The position numbers were made by a program, and so were the translations under genes. This document shows positions 9,118 to 17,057 of a stretch of DNA of 64,000 nt, piece by piece. This stretch comes from JANQJD01 sp965601685 (GTDB lineage: Bacteria; Pseudomonadota; Alphaproteobacteria; Rhodospirillales; Rhodospirillaceae), in the NCBI GenBank assembly GCA_965601685.1, contig CBFCWI010000002.1, positions 248,001 through 312,000 of the forward strand. Reading direction: 5' to 3'. How positions within the stretch are numbered: position 1 is the first letter of the stretch; each line of letters opens with the position of its first letter. The notes under the pieces were generated by a model, which ran no database searches, was not told the origin of the DNA, and saw only the letters and a program-made list of their open reading frames with translations.

Positions 9118-9597
9118 GTGAGACACATGAGTGTGCATCAACCACCAGAATCTGCCTCTTGATTACCCTGCCTGCGGCATAACATACGCCAGAACACATG
9201 ATTGATTCATGCCTGTATTTCCTGCATTTGTTGTCAACACGCAGGGCAATATGCCCTCAAGGAACCGGCTTGATAACATGCGGAGAGTGCCGGATGCGCT
9301 GTTCAACCGGGTCCATGGTCCTCAAGTTGATCGGCGACTGACTGCCCAGACTCTGGTAAGCACGAGCACAGTACGCTGGCTGCTGCATGCAGGGAGGGCC
9401 CAGGACTTAAGAATGACGTATGTCCTGCAACCTCGTCAAGCGCGATCAATTTCTTGACCTGCCGTCAGCTCGAGAGTGGCTGATCGGTATACTATCTATC
9501 CCTCGGGCCATACGTTGCAGCCAGTGTTTCACTAGACCGTGCAATCACCTTATTTTCAGGCACTGGCCGACTAGAAACGGAGAGCGGAGAAAAGAGA
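9118..9597. other. Gene-free stretch upstream of mnmE
   Basis: Two overlapping open frames (from 9209 and 9420) have no ribosome binding site and no recognisable protein. No DnaA-box cluster or tRNA is visible. It presumably holds the mnmE promoter. Confidence 0.55.
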
Positions 9598-10977
9598 TTG
9601 AGAACGGGAGCGTATAGAAACAGAGAGACAATTTTCGCTCTAGCGACACCGCAGGGCACAAGCAGCATAGCAATCATACGTGTGTCCGGTCCATCGGCAA
9701 GAGAAACACTCTCAAATGTGAGTGCTCGTAGTGTACCAGCGCCTCGGCAGGCTTCGTTACGCACTTTGCAAGACCCAACTACTGGTGAGGTGCTGGACTA
9801 TGGGTTGGTGTTATGGTTTCCAGCCCCAGCCAGCTTTAGTGGCGAGGACGTGGCTGAGTTACATATGCATGGGGGGCGAGCTGTGGTTACAGCGATGTTA
9901 ACAGCCCTCGCTCGCATGCCTGGGTTGCGACCGGCTGAACCGGGCGAATTTAGTCGACGGGCCTTCCTCAACGGCCGGCTGGATCTCACAGCTGCTGAGG
10001 GCTTGGCAGATTTGGTGGCAGCAGACACTGTGGCGCAACAACGCCAAGCCCTCCGGCAGATGGGTGGGGCTCTAGGCAGGCTTTGCGAGAGCTGGCGGGA
10101 GCACTTGGTGCGATTGCTAGCTCATTTGGAAGCTGTGATCGATTTCCCAGACGAACATCTGCCACAGGACATCGAAGTCAAGATACGCGCAGAAGTTGTT
10201 GAATTGACGGAAGCTATACGGGCCCATCTCGACGACAATCAACGCGGCGAGCGGATCCGGGAGGGAATCCACATCGTGTTGGTTGGCGCGCCTAACGTCG
10301 GTAAGTCGAGTCTGCTGAACTGTCTGGCAGGACGGGACGCTGCCATTGTCGCGGCCACCGCAGGAACGACGCGGGATGTGATTGAGGTGCACATGGATCT
10401 CGGTGGTTATCCTATCGTGCTGGTTGATACCGCTGGTGTGCGGACGGCGACAGAAGCGATCGAGGCGGAAGGAGTCCGTCGCGCATTGGCCCAAGTAAAA
10501 GCAGCTGACTTGAAATTGGTAATTTTAGATGGAGAAATGTGGCCAGCAGTGGATCGTGAGTCCATGGCGCTGATTGACGATAACGCTCTCATCGTTCTCA
10601 ATAAGGTTGATCTCTTAGCGGCACCTGCTAGCTGTATCAAGTTGGAAGGGCATCCAATAGTAGCAGTATCAGCCTTACAGGGCACTGGCCTTCCAGAGCT
10701 GGAGCGACGTATGCAATGCGAGATCAAGCAGCGGTGGGGCAGTGAAGAGAAGGCGGCAGCGATAACAGAGCAGCCAGTCCTCACGCGGGTGCGCCACCGG
10801 GCTGCCTTGCAGAGTTGTCTGGAAGCACTGGAGCGCATACCAATAGCAGCACATCAGCCTGAATTGGCGGCGGAGGATCTGCGACTGGCAGCTAGGGCGC
10901 TCGGCCAGATCAGTGGCTGCATCACTGTGGATGAAGTACTAGATGTCATATTTCGCGATTTTTGTATTGGGAAGTAG
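9598..10977 (+). CDS. mnmE: tRNA modification GTPase MnmE (TrmE)
   Basis: Partner of MnmG in wobble-uridine modification. 459 aa. The N-terminal folate-binding domain begins TIFALATPQGTSSIAIIRVSG; LHMHGGRAV and PAEPGEFSRRAFLNGRLDLTAAEGL-type motifs follow. The G domain has G1 GAPNVGKSSLL, G2/G3 TAGTTRD and DTAGVR, and G4 NKVDL. The protein ends CIGK, the conserved C-terminus whose Cys is typical of the family. The start must be the TTG at 9598, since no ATG or GTG precedes the conserved N-terminus; a GGAG lies about 12 nt upstream. It points away from mnmG, unlike the common mnmE-mnmG order. Confidence 0.96.
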   Translation: MRTGAYRNRETIFALATPQGTSSIAIIRVSGPSARETLSNVSARSVPAPRQASLRTLQDPTTGEVLDYGLVLWFPAPASFSGEDVAELHMHGGRAVVTAMLTALARMPGLRPAEPGEFSRRAFLNGRLDLTAAEGLADLVAADTVAQQRQALRQMGGALGRLCESWREHLVRLLAHLEAVIDFPDEHLPQDIEVKIRAEVVELTEAIRAHLDDNQRGERIREGIHIVLVGAPNVGKSSLLNCLAGRDAAIVAATAGTTRDVIEVHMDLGGYPIVLVDTAGVRTATEAIEAEGVRRALAQVKAADLKLVILDGEMWPAVDRESMALIDDNALIVLNKVDLLAAPASCIKLEGHPIVAVSALQGTGLPELERRMQCEIKQRWGSEEKAAAITEQPVLTRVRHRAALQSCLEALERIPIAAHQPELAAEDLRLAARALGQISGCITVDEVLDVIFRDFCIGK

Positions 10978-11160
10978 ACAAACAACTTCGATACACGTAA
11001 TAGCGTAGGCGGCAGAAACAGCTTCTGCATACATCCATCATATAGGCGCACTACTGCTGCGACTACTTCTCCGTGGAGAGTAGTAGCCATAGGCAGTATA
11101 TATGTCTGTGCTCTTTATAAGAGTATTAAACATTTCTGGAAGAAAGCATACATGCTGCCA

Positions 11161-12705
11161 TCATCTGGATTCACCGACGTGTTCGGCAGACGAGGGAGAT
11201 GTGCCGCCCGTTGGCTGGACAGCAGGCCCTCCACCTCCAAGCAGGTCGGGCAGCCCCTCTTGTGTTTGTGTTTTCGAACGACGGCCGGATGGATCAGTGT
11301 AGAGATCATTAAGATTCTGTATGTGAGTCGCTGCTGCATCGCGTAGATCCTTGATGCGCCGACGCACCCGAGAACTACTACCTTTAGGTAGTGTTTGTAA
11401 CAAGAAACGCGTGAATCGCGTGTTGTGTAAAAAGGCTCTGCGCATGCCTAGATCAAAGCTTCCAACACGCTCTGGTAGTTGAGCAGCAATACGACGTGCT
11501 GACCAATCCCGCACTGTGTAATGCGCAGCGATAACCGCTGCAATGAGCAGAATCCCTATGATGGTAGATTCGAATCGTCTCACCTCAATCCATTGTTGGA
11601 CTGCGGCTAATCCCGTGAAGCTGGAGAAATGAACAAACACAGCCACGAGGCCTATTATGCTCCCCACACCTATAGAATCACCAATCAGAACAAGTTTGCG
11701 CCAGCGTCGCAGAAGAGTTTGCAAAGCTGGGATCATTGTCTGTTCGATTTCGTTAGCAACGGAGTTAAGCACATTGATAATGCGATAGTGGCGCTGTACC
11801 TCCACCTCGCTCATCCGGCTATAGATTTCTCTCAAATCCTGATCACGCTTGCTTTCAAAGCGCTTGCGTAGACCAGAATCCGCAATAGGAACAGCTACTT
11901 GGGGATTATATATACAGTAAAAACGTCCTGAAATGAGCCCCGCCTGGGCAATAGCGCGCTGCCACGCTCCCACGACCTGTTCTGGATTATCCTCCTGGGC
12001 AGTGGTGTCAATCTGATTGAGAATATAAAGAAACTTACTAGCATCTGGACGACAGACTGTCTCAGCCACAAGATGCTGCAGCGTGTCTTGCATGGCCCCG
12101 GGTTCAGGATGACGGGCGTCAAAAAACACCAGGACTAAGTCAGACAGATCGATGATATGATGGGTCAAACGCAAAATAGAACGTCTTTGGTCGTCTGCAT
12201 CAAATCCAGGGGAATCTATTATGATTTTCCCGCGCTGGGAAAGCTGTCCAGTTGTCTTCAGTTGGAGATAGGCATCGATCCGACGACCCTCGCCGGGAGC
12301 GACTTGCTCAATCTCTTCGCTCATACGGTAAAAAGGGAACCGGGGATCGGCATCCAAAGCGGCACCTGGGAGGACCTTAGTGCCGTTCAGGCCATAACAA
12401 ATGACGGTGAATTTGTCATCAATTGCCTGATTACCAGTAGCCTGTAGGGATTCCCCAATATAGGTATTGATAAATGTAGACTTGCCAGAGGAGAAAGTGC
12501 CGAGAACAGTGATAAGTGGCCACCAGGGAATCCTGGTCGCCAGGGATTCGTCCTTGCTCAGAAGCCCCATACGGTAGAGAATCCTATCTATTTTGAGATA
12601 GGTTGGTACTACTTCTAGGAGAAGGGGATTTTCCGCCTTCAAGTGGGCCTGGAGACTGCGCAGACGCTCCGCAAGAATCTTCGACGGACCGAACAGCATG
12701 ATCAT
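11161..12705 (-). CDS. Dynamin-like membrane GTPase
   Basis: 514 aa. A P-loop GTFSSGKSTFINTYIG lies near residue 70. IIIDSPGFDADDQRR near residue 165 fits the switch II / DxxG region, and YILNQIDTT near 230 the (N/T)KxD-like motif. Two hydrophobic segments follow (about 345-365 and 385-405), then a basic tail and a Gly/Pro-rich end. Bacterial dynamin-like proteins bind and remodel membranes using GTP. It lies downstream, in the same direction, of the sulfur-globule island, after a 207-bp gap, so it may or may not be co-transcribed. Its cargo membrane is unknown. Confidence 0.78.
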   Translation of the reverse strand: MIMLFGPSKILAERLRSLQAHLKAENPLLLEVVPTYLKIDRILYRMGLLSKDESLATRIPWWPLITVLGTFSSGKSTFINTYIGESLQATGNQAIDDKFTVICYGLNGTKVLPGAALDADPRFPFYRMSEEIEQVAPGEGRRIDAYLQLKTTGQLSQRGKIIIDSPGFDADDQRRSILRLTHHIIDLSDLVLVFFDARHPEPGAMQDTLQHLVAETVCRPDASKFLYILNQIDTTAQEDNPEQVVGAWQRAIAQAGLISGRFYCIYNPQVAVPIADSGLRKRFESKRDQDLREIYSRMSEVEVQRHYRIINVLNSVANEIEQTMIPALQTLLRRWRKLVLIGDSIGVGSIIGLVAVFVHFSSFTGLAAVQQWIEVRRFESTIIGILLIAAVIAAHYTVRDWSARRIAAQLPERVGSFDLGMRRAFLHNTRFTRFLLQTLPKGSSSRVRRRIKDLRDAAATHIQNLNDLYTDPSGRRSKTQTQEGLPDLLGGGGPAVQPTGGTSPSSAEHVGESR

Positions 12706-12912
12706 TTATCCTCACCTTAATATTTACTATCTCGGTGGTCAGCAAACTTTTCTTCGAACAGCTTAGTTCTCAACAATCATGTCTATCTTGCCCTCCCAAG
12801 AGCATAGGTATGTATGCGCTCATACGCTTGAATCTTGAAGAATCACTCAAGAAAGAGAGGAAATGCGATGGCTCTTTCACATATGTTGTAGGCTTTCCTA
12901 ACTGTTACTCTG

Positions 12913-13938
12913 TCAGTGACGTGCATGCCTGCCCATGACATTCTGCCATAGTAGCTCAGCTCTGTCAGGATCAAGGTACTGGAGAATCCTGATCACAGCG
13001 CCAACCTGCCTACTGTTGGAGACACGCATGGCACGCAGACCTGCTTCGTGGTAGAGAGCGGCGGCTTCCTGCCAACGACCATAATTCCAGTAGATGTTAC
13101 CAAGCTCACCTGGCAGATCGGGCTCATCAGGATACTCACGGATCAAGATCTGATAGGCCTGTTCTGCTATGGCCGGATTCTGCTCCCAAAACAACCGTCG
13201 TGCAGTTACCCATGAAACATGTAGAGCAACAGACAGCTGATCGTGGGGGGCTTGACGCTCAGGGCGATTCTCAGCCGGCTGGGCAGATCTGTGTCCTTCA
13301 TGAGTCTCTGCATATGTGATGCTGCCCTGACTGGTCTCTCGATTTGCCTGTGCGTCCCCTTTAGGTGGAAGCAGTACAGGCCTCATGCCTGTGTCCTCAG
13401 GATCCTGTTTAGGAGATAGTGTCTGTAAGATATTTAATTTATAGTTGTCTTTCTGAGAAGAAGTAAAATCTGCTGAGCGCCCGCCTAATGGCATCTGCGC
13501 TGGGGCACCTCCCCCCAGCATCATGCCACCCGTGCCCATACCTTCATCAGCAAGTGACAAAGCCGGAACAGCGCGACTCCTGAAATCTTTTTGAGGACTC
13601 CTCGCATCTAGGGCATCACTATCCTGTGGATAGCCCGCTCCGGCGGCACTCCCTCCTGCAGGTGGGAGGTCTGATGACAGCAGAGGAACAGTCACAGGCA
13701 GCTCTGACGCTACCAAAGCAGGCCATGTGGGATGCGACAGAAGCACTGCAAGATTTCTCTCCCTTGTAAGAGGCCGTGTGACAGGCACCCAACCCTGGGC
13801 ATATAATAAAGCTATGATGCTCTCTTTCAGAGTCGTAACTTTGTATATAACATCGTCTCTATAGAGAACACTGAACACGCAACTCACTAAAGCCGAGAAC
13901 AGCAAAAGCTTACTCAGAAAGAATCTGAGGACGTGCAT
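12913..13938 (-). CDS. Membrane-anchored TPR protein of the sulfur-globule island
   Basis: 341 aa. The N-terminus MHVLRFFLSKLLLFSALVSCVFSVL is a signal anchor or uncleaved signal peptide. The middle (about 85-235) is low-complexity, with Gly-Met-Met-Leu-Gly-Gly-Gly-Ala-Pro sequence and many polar residues. The C-terminal 100 residues fold into TPR-like helices: AEQAYQILIREYPDEPDLPGELGNIYWNYGRWQEAAALYHEAG. It is probably a periplasmic scaffold; partners are unknown. The ATG at 13938 has GGGAG 7 nt upstream and overlaps the end of the ParA-like remnant by 25 bp. Confidence 0.7.
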   Translation of the reverse strand: MHVLRFFLSKLLLFSALVSCVFSVLYRDDVIYKVTTLKESIIALLYAQGWVPVTRPLTRERNLAVLLSHPTWPALVASELPVTVPLLSSDLPPAGGSAAGAGYPQDSDALDARSPQKDFRSRAVPALSLADEGMGTGGMMLGGGAPAQMPLGGRSADFTSSQKDNYKLNILQTLSPKQDPEDTGMRPVLLPPKGDAQANRETSQGSITYAETHEGHRSAQPAENRPERQAPHDQLSVALHVSWVTARRLFWEQNPAIAEQAYQILIREYPDEPDLPGELGNIYWNYGRWQEAAALYHEAGLRAMRVSNSRQVGAVIRILQYLDPDRAELLWQNVMGRHARH

Positions 13939-14458
13939 CGAGAGTCTCCCAGAATATCATGAGCCGCTGCTTGCCATACATACATCGCGTCCGCCAGCGC
14001 CGTCAGTTCTTGACGAGCCTTGCCGGAAGGCTCTAACTCGAACACTGCAAGACCCTCACTAAAAGAGTGGCGCAAAACAATACGTGTAGCACCTCTAGAA
14101 ACACTCCGCCGCAAGGCAGCCTCTGTCTCAGTGTGCTCGCGAGCCGTCGGATGCGTGTCAGCGCGAAGTGATTCCTTACTAGCTGCGTGAACCACTTCCA
14201 GGAAACGCTGAGTGGACCATACCTGGCTCGGAAAAACTGGAATGATCATCTGGTTTGCTCTCGCAAGAGCACCGTACAATGCGAGTGCTTCTTCGAGGCT
14301 CTGTTCCGGTAAACTGCCCGAAACAGAAAGGAAGGAACCCTACGCAATCCAGCTGCCTCACTGAAAGTCGTATCATAAACCCTGCGGCCTTTATCGAGTA
14401 ACCACAAGGCAATCTGACCAGTCACTCCTTTCTTCAAATGGCCGAAAACAGTAATCAT
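13914..14458 (-). pseudogene. Frameshifted ParA/MinD-like ATPase remnant
   Basis: Two frames together read like one ParA-type protein of about 180 aa. Frame 1, from the ATG at 14458, gives MITVFGHLKKGVTG, then ALWLLDKGRRVYDTT and SEAAGLR. This resembles a ParA N-terminus, but the P-loop Lys-Thr/Ser is gone. Frame 2, open from 14339 and ending at 13914, gives LYGALARANQMIIPVFPSQV, STQRFLEVV, and near the end GLAVFELEPSGKARQELTAL. These match the late part of ParA/MinD-like ATPases (VPVxPSxxD.WAxxxFL and GxxVFExxP..KAxxEL). The shift must fall between 14339 and 14246; G/A/C-rich runs near 14325-14340 are a possible indel site. The start overlaps the previous stop by 4 bp (ATGA). A sequencing error cannot be excluded for the shift, but it would not restore the P-loop. 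Confidence 0.6.
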
Positions 14459-15321
14459 CGGACTGCAGGCGCATCTGCGTCGTCTAGGAGATACGCTTCG
14501 CCTGGCTGCGGAGTGGGAACTGACGGGGCACCAGGGGGATGTGCTGGTCTCCCATTACGCCTCACCGGAGAATCCACTCGACGATAGCCAGCTGGGACAG
14601 CGAACCAAGCAGGATCTGGGGCCACAAGACGGATATTGCGGAATTCGCGCACAGTGCCATTTGGGCGTTCCTCTCGTACGTCCGTCTGCAGTTCTGGATC
14701 GTACCAACGTGACATCTGCACCGTCTCCCCATCAGGACGAGTCAAAGTCACCTGCCAATGCTCGACAGAACGTCCTTGATGGTCGACTCGACCACGCAGA
14801 GTCGTCGTAGATAAGCCACCATCTGGATACTGTTCCCGGATAGCGACTTTCCGTTCAGCATCCCACCAGATTTGAATTGGACCACTCGCAATAGATTTTT
14901 TACCAGCAGCGAGATCTCCAGGCATTTGATTAAACGTGATACGCCACACTTCAACCGATCGTCCATTTAAGGTTTCCACAGCGGTCTGTTCGCACTGAGC
15001 TACTTCTGGTAAGGGGCACGGTGTTTTCGGATGTGCGATTTTCGACTGTGGTAACTGTGTCATCTCTACGTAGGTCTTGTCCTCCGGAAAGAGCAATCGC
15101 ATCACTGCCTGCCCTGGTAGCATAATTTGAATGACTGGGCGGCCTTTCCGTTCAAACTCGAACCGTGATCCTTGTTCACTGATGAAAACCCGTCCCGTTT
15201 CAGGGGACTGACCCGGCGGGGCGTGGATAGCTTCAGCAGTGAACGCAGGTGCCGCTAGCGCTGGTGATGCAGTGAGAAACATTCCCATGCCAACGGCAAC
15301 CAGTCCTGCACACTTCCCCAT
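14455..15321 (-). CDS. Exported DUF4412-like protein next to the sulfur-globule gene
   Basis: 288 aa from the ATG at 15321. The signal peptide is MGKCAGLVAVGMGMFLTASP ending ALA|AP. The mature part contains RVFISEQGSRFEFER, then IQIMLPGQAVMRLLFPEDKTYVEM, and later IQIWWDAERKVAIREQYPDGG, an arrangement like DUF4412 / lipoprotein-carrier-like beta-sheet proteins. A Pro-rich tail follows. The frame is open to 15603, but the extra 94 residues are only the antisense-frame reading of the glycine repeats of the next gene. The ATG at 15321 has GGGGAGG 6 nt upstream. That Shine-Dalgarno can be locked in an 8-bp hairpin. Function unknown. Confidence 0.75.
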   Translation of the reverse strand: MGKCAGLVAVGMGMFLTASPALAAPAFTAEAIHAPPGQSPETGRVFISEQGSRFEFERKGRPVIQIMLPGQAVMRLLFPEDKTYVEMTQLPQSKIAHPKTPCPLPEVAQCEQTAVETLNGRSVEVWRITFNQMPGDLAAGKKSIASGPIQIWWDAERKVAIREQYPDGGLSTTTLRGRVDHQGRSVEHWQVTLTRPDGETVQMSRWYDPELQTDVREERPNGTVREFRNIRLVAPDPAWFAVPAGYRRVDSPVRRNGRPAHPPGAPSVPTPQPGEAYLLDDADAPAVR

Positions 15322-15327
15322 TGCTCT

Positions 15328-15396
15328 GCCTCCCCTGCGTATTGCTAAGCACCGGGGAGGCGGTACCGACATTTGTCGGCACTGCCTTCCCTCCCC
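15328..15396 (-). promoter_or_regulatory. Candidate two-state RNA structure that can hide the Shine-Dalgarno of the DUF4412-like gene
   Basis: Read on the minus strand, the gap between the two exported-protein genes holds, in order: segment 1 GGGGAGG (15396-15390), a perfect hairpin CCGAC-AAAT-GTCGG (15379-15366), segment 2 GCCTCCCC (15361-15354), a 18-nt loop, and segment 3 GGGGAGGC (15335-15328). Segment 3 is the Shine-Dalgarno, 6 nt before the ATG at 15321. Segment 2 pairs perfectly with segment 3 (8 bp, translation blocked) or with segment 1 (7 bp, Shine-Dalgarno free). Segment 1 begins 5 nt after the stop of the sulfur-globule gene. No known riboswitch family is recognised. Confidence 0.55.
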
Positions 15397-15401
15397 ATCC
15401 A

Positions 15402-15824
15402 TCAGTTGTTGCTGCTCGGAGCTTGGTTGGTCGGGGCCGGCGCACGTGAGCCATAGCCATAAGGGCCGCCACCCCAGTACCCTGGAGAACCGCCGCCACC
15501 CCAGTACCCTGGATAACCGCCGCCACCCCAGTACCCTGGATAACCGCCGCCACCCCAGTACCCTGGATAACCGCCGCCACCCCAGGGACCACCACCACCC
15601 CACGGCCCGCCGCCGTATCCGTAGTATGGGGAACCATAGCCGGAGCCGGTACCACTTCCACGACCGCTGAAGTTCATAGAAAAATCACCACCCGTGTCAC
15701 CCCAGCCACTGTTGTTGTTGTTCCACGGACCGCCCCAGCCCCACCAGGCTTCGGCTGTCTTCATTGAAGCCGTACCGACAGCCACCGTCATGGCGATCGC
15801 CGATACTATAGCAAAACGCTTCAT
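15402..15824 (-). CDS. Sulfur-globule-type secreted glycine/aromatic repeat protein
   Basis: 140 aa. The signal peptide MKRFAIVSAIAMTVAVGTAS...AEA is followed by a mature protein that opens WWGWGGPWNNNNSGWGD and has FSMNFSGRGSG. A long Gly/Tyr/Trp/Pro tract follows with four GGGGYPGYW-type nonapeptides and a Ser/Asn tail. This layout (WWGPW-like start, Asn block, FSM.FSGRG, then GYGY repeats) is that of the Sgp envelope proteins around periplasmic sulfur globules in purple sulfur bacteria and thiotrophic symbionts. A strong GAGGAAG site precedes the ATG. With aprBA in the same window, sulfur storage is the natural reading; a general glycine-rich structural protein is the alternative. Confidence 0.75.
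   Translation of the reverse strand: MKRFAIVSAIAMTVAVGTASMKTAEAWWGWGGPWNNNNSGWGDTGGDFSMNFSGRGSGTGSGYGSPYYGYGGGPWGGGGPWGGGGYPGYWGGGGYPGYWGGGGYPGYWGGGGSPGYWGGGPYGYGSRAPAPTNQAPSSNN
15466..15588. repeat. 27-bp tandem repeat coding for GGGGYPGYW units
   Basis: Three full units start at 15490, 15517 and 15544, with partial units on both sides (15466-15489 and 15571-15588). The unit reads CCGCCGCCACCCCAGTACCC plus TGGATAA on the plus strand, with only TGGAGAA/TGGATAA variation. It keeps the reading frame of the sulfur-globule-like gene, so copy number can change the protein length by nine residues per unit. Confidence 0.9.
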
Positions 15825-15910
15825 TTCTCTTCCTCACTCACAATCCCCTCTGCTGAAACCGGCTGCCTGAAGGAGGGAATACTCCAGGAGCCACTGGAAC
15901 CGACCGCCCA

Positions 15911-16654
15911 TCATGATGACAACAAGCCGTCTTCTTGCCGTCCGCTGCTGTGAGACGGAGCCATAAACGCGATCCCCCAGGGCAGCAAAGAGAGTGAGCG
16001 CTGCATTGGCTGTCCCATATACAGTGTCTCTTCTCCTTCTGCTGGAAGCGACAGCTGAAGTGCTCTGACAAGAGATCGAGGTAAATCAACTCTTACGCCC
16101 TTCTCTTTCTCCTGATGTGAGCGCCTATTGCCAGAAACCGCACAACTATATCCAAGGATACACCTACCCCAATGAGGGGTAGGATTTTCAGGAGGCAACT
16201 CATACTCATAGCGGTCATTCTGCCGAGAGGGGAGCTGCGTGCTGACGACGCGATACGACCAAACGTCACGACTCAGACGCTTCCTACTCGCTGGCTTGTG
16301 CTGCGTTATATGATAAATAGCCGCCTCGCCGCTCAGGCGCCCATCATAGATGCTGGCAGCGTCATAGCTATCCTCCCCTCTCTCCCTTAATGTTGTGATG
16401 AATGCCGCTGCAGAACCGTCGTTCCCACCGTCACCACCGTGAGAAACGGTCAGAGAAGAGGGCTGTACCCAGGCCGTGGGCCATTCAAAGCGTTTCTCCG
16501 CAGAGCCACGGCTGTCCTCACCCTCAAAGAAACGGCTACTCCTCCTCCCCTCCAGCCATGGGTTACCGCCTGCAGCAACGTCTAAACTTAAACTGATGAC
16601 CCCAAGGGCGATCAGGATAACTTTCAAAAACAGGGATTTTGGTCTGGTCATCAT
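15911..16654 (-). CDS. Unrecognised exported protein upstream of the sulfur-globule gene
   Basis: 247 aa, no family recognised. The N-terminus MMTRPKSLFLKVILIALGVI has a basic start and a hydrophobic core, then VAAGGNPW, so it is probably exported with cleavage near residue 28. The mature part is polar and rich in Ser, Gly and Arg, with two Cys (GRCILGYSCAV) that could form a disulfide. Either ATG at 16654 or 16651 fits the GAGGCGGA just upstream. It ends 86 bp before the sulfur-globule-like gene, same strand. A hairpin (15866-15888) lies in that gap without a T run. Confidence 0.6.
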   Translation of the reverse strand: MMTRPKSLFLKVILIALGVISLSLDVAAGGNPWLEGRRSSRFFEGEDSRGSAEKRFEWPTAWVQPSSLTVSHGGDGGNDGSAAAFITTLRERGEDSYDAASIYDGRLSGEAAIYHITQHKPASRKRLSRDVWSYRVVSTQLPSRQNDRYEYELPPENPTPHWGRCILGYSCAVSGNRRSHQEKEKGVRVDLPRSLVRALQLSLPAEGEETLYMGQPMQRSLSLLPWGIAFMAPSHSSGRQEDGLLSS

Positions 16655-17057
16655 TCCGCCTCATGCCCTGCGAATCACACAGTACGGGCCGACTACTAAC
16701 GGCATGAGTGCTTTAGAGCGCTCATACCCTCCAGGATTGTCCTTGTATTTTCTCATTTTCTCTATCTACTTCTTTCTGCTTCTGCCAAACGAGGCTTCTA
16801 CCGTAGACCGCAAAGAAGTTGTTTCCTTGATTGCAGAATAGGAAGAAGATGCAAGTATACGTATAATAGGATACATACAGTCAACTGGTAACTGAACGTG
16901 TCCGGATGTGCTGGTTTCTTTTTTTTCGCTGCATAGGCAGCATATGTAGCAATTATTATTCTGACACGCAATTTCTCATATTCTTTCTCCTTATAACTCT
17001 GGAAGATCCGTCCTAAGACGGATGCCACGGCGACCACTGTGCTGTTCACTCTTCTGC
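16655..17057. other. AT-rich stretch between the RND gene and the exported orphan
   Basis: A weak 87-codon frame on the minus strand (17061-16798) begins GTGA-overlapped with the RND stop, but its product has no recognisable sequence and ends in a hydrophobic Leu/Tyr run. I do not call it a gene. The stretch should contain the promoter of the orphan gene. Confidence 0.5.

Noticed and set aside
9209..9617. Frames upstream of mnmE as possible genes
   Set aside because: They overlap in two frames, lack ribosome binding sites and match nothing I know.
15321..15603. N-terminal extension of the DUF4412-like gene with LSRVLGWRR repeats
   Set aside because: It is the out-of-frame reading of the glycine repeat array of the sulfur-globule gene on the same strand; the signal peptide and Shine-Dalgarno set the start at 15321.
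15239..15670. Plus-strand frame with RRHPSTLDN repeats
   Set aside because: Antisense translation of the same 27-bp repeats; no ribosome binding site.
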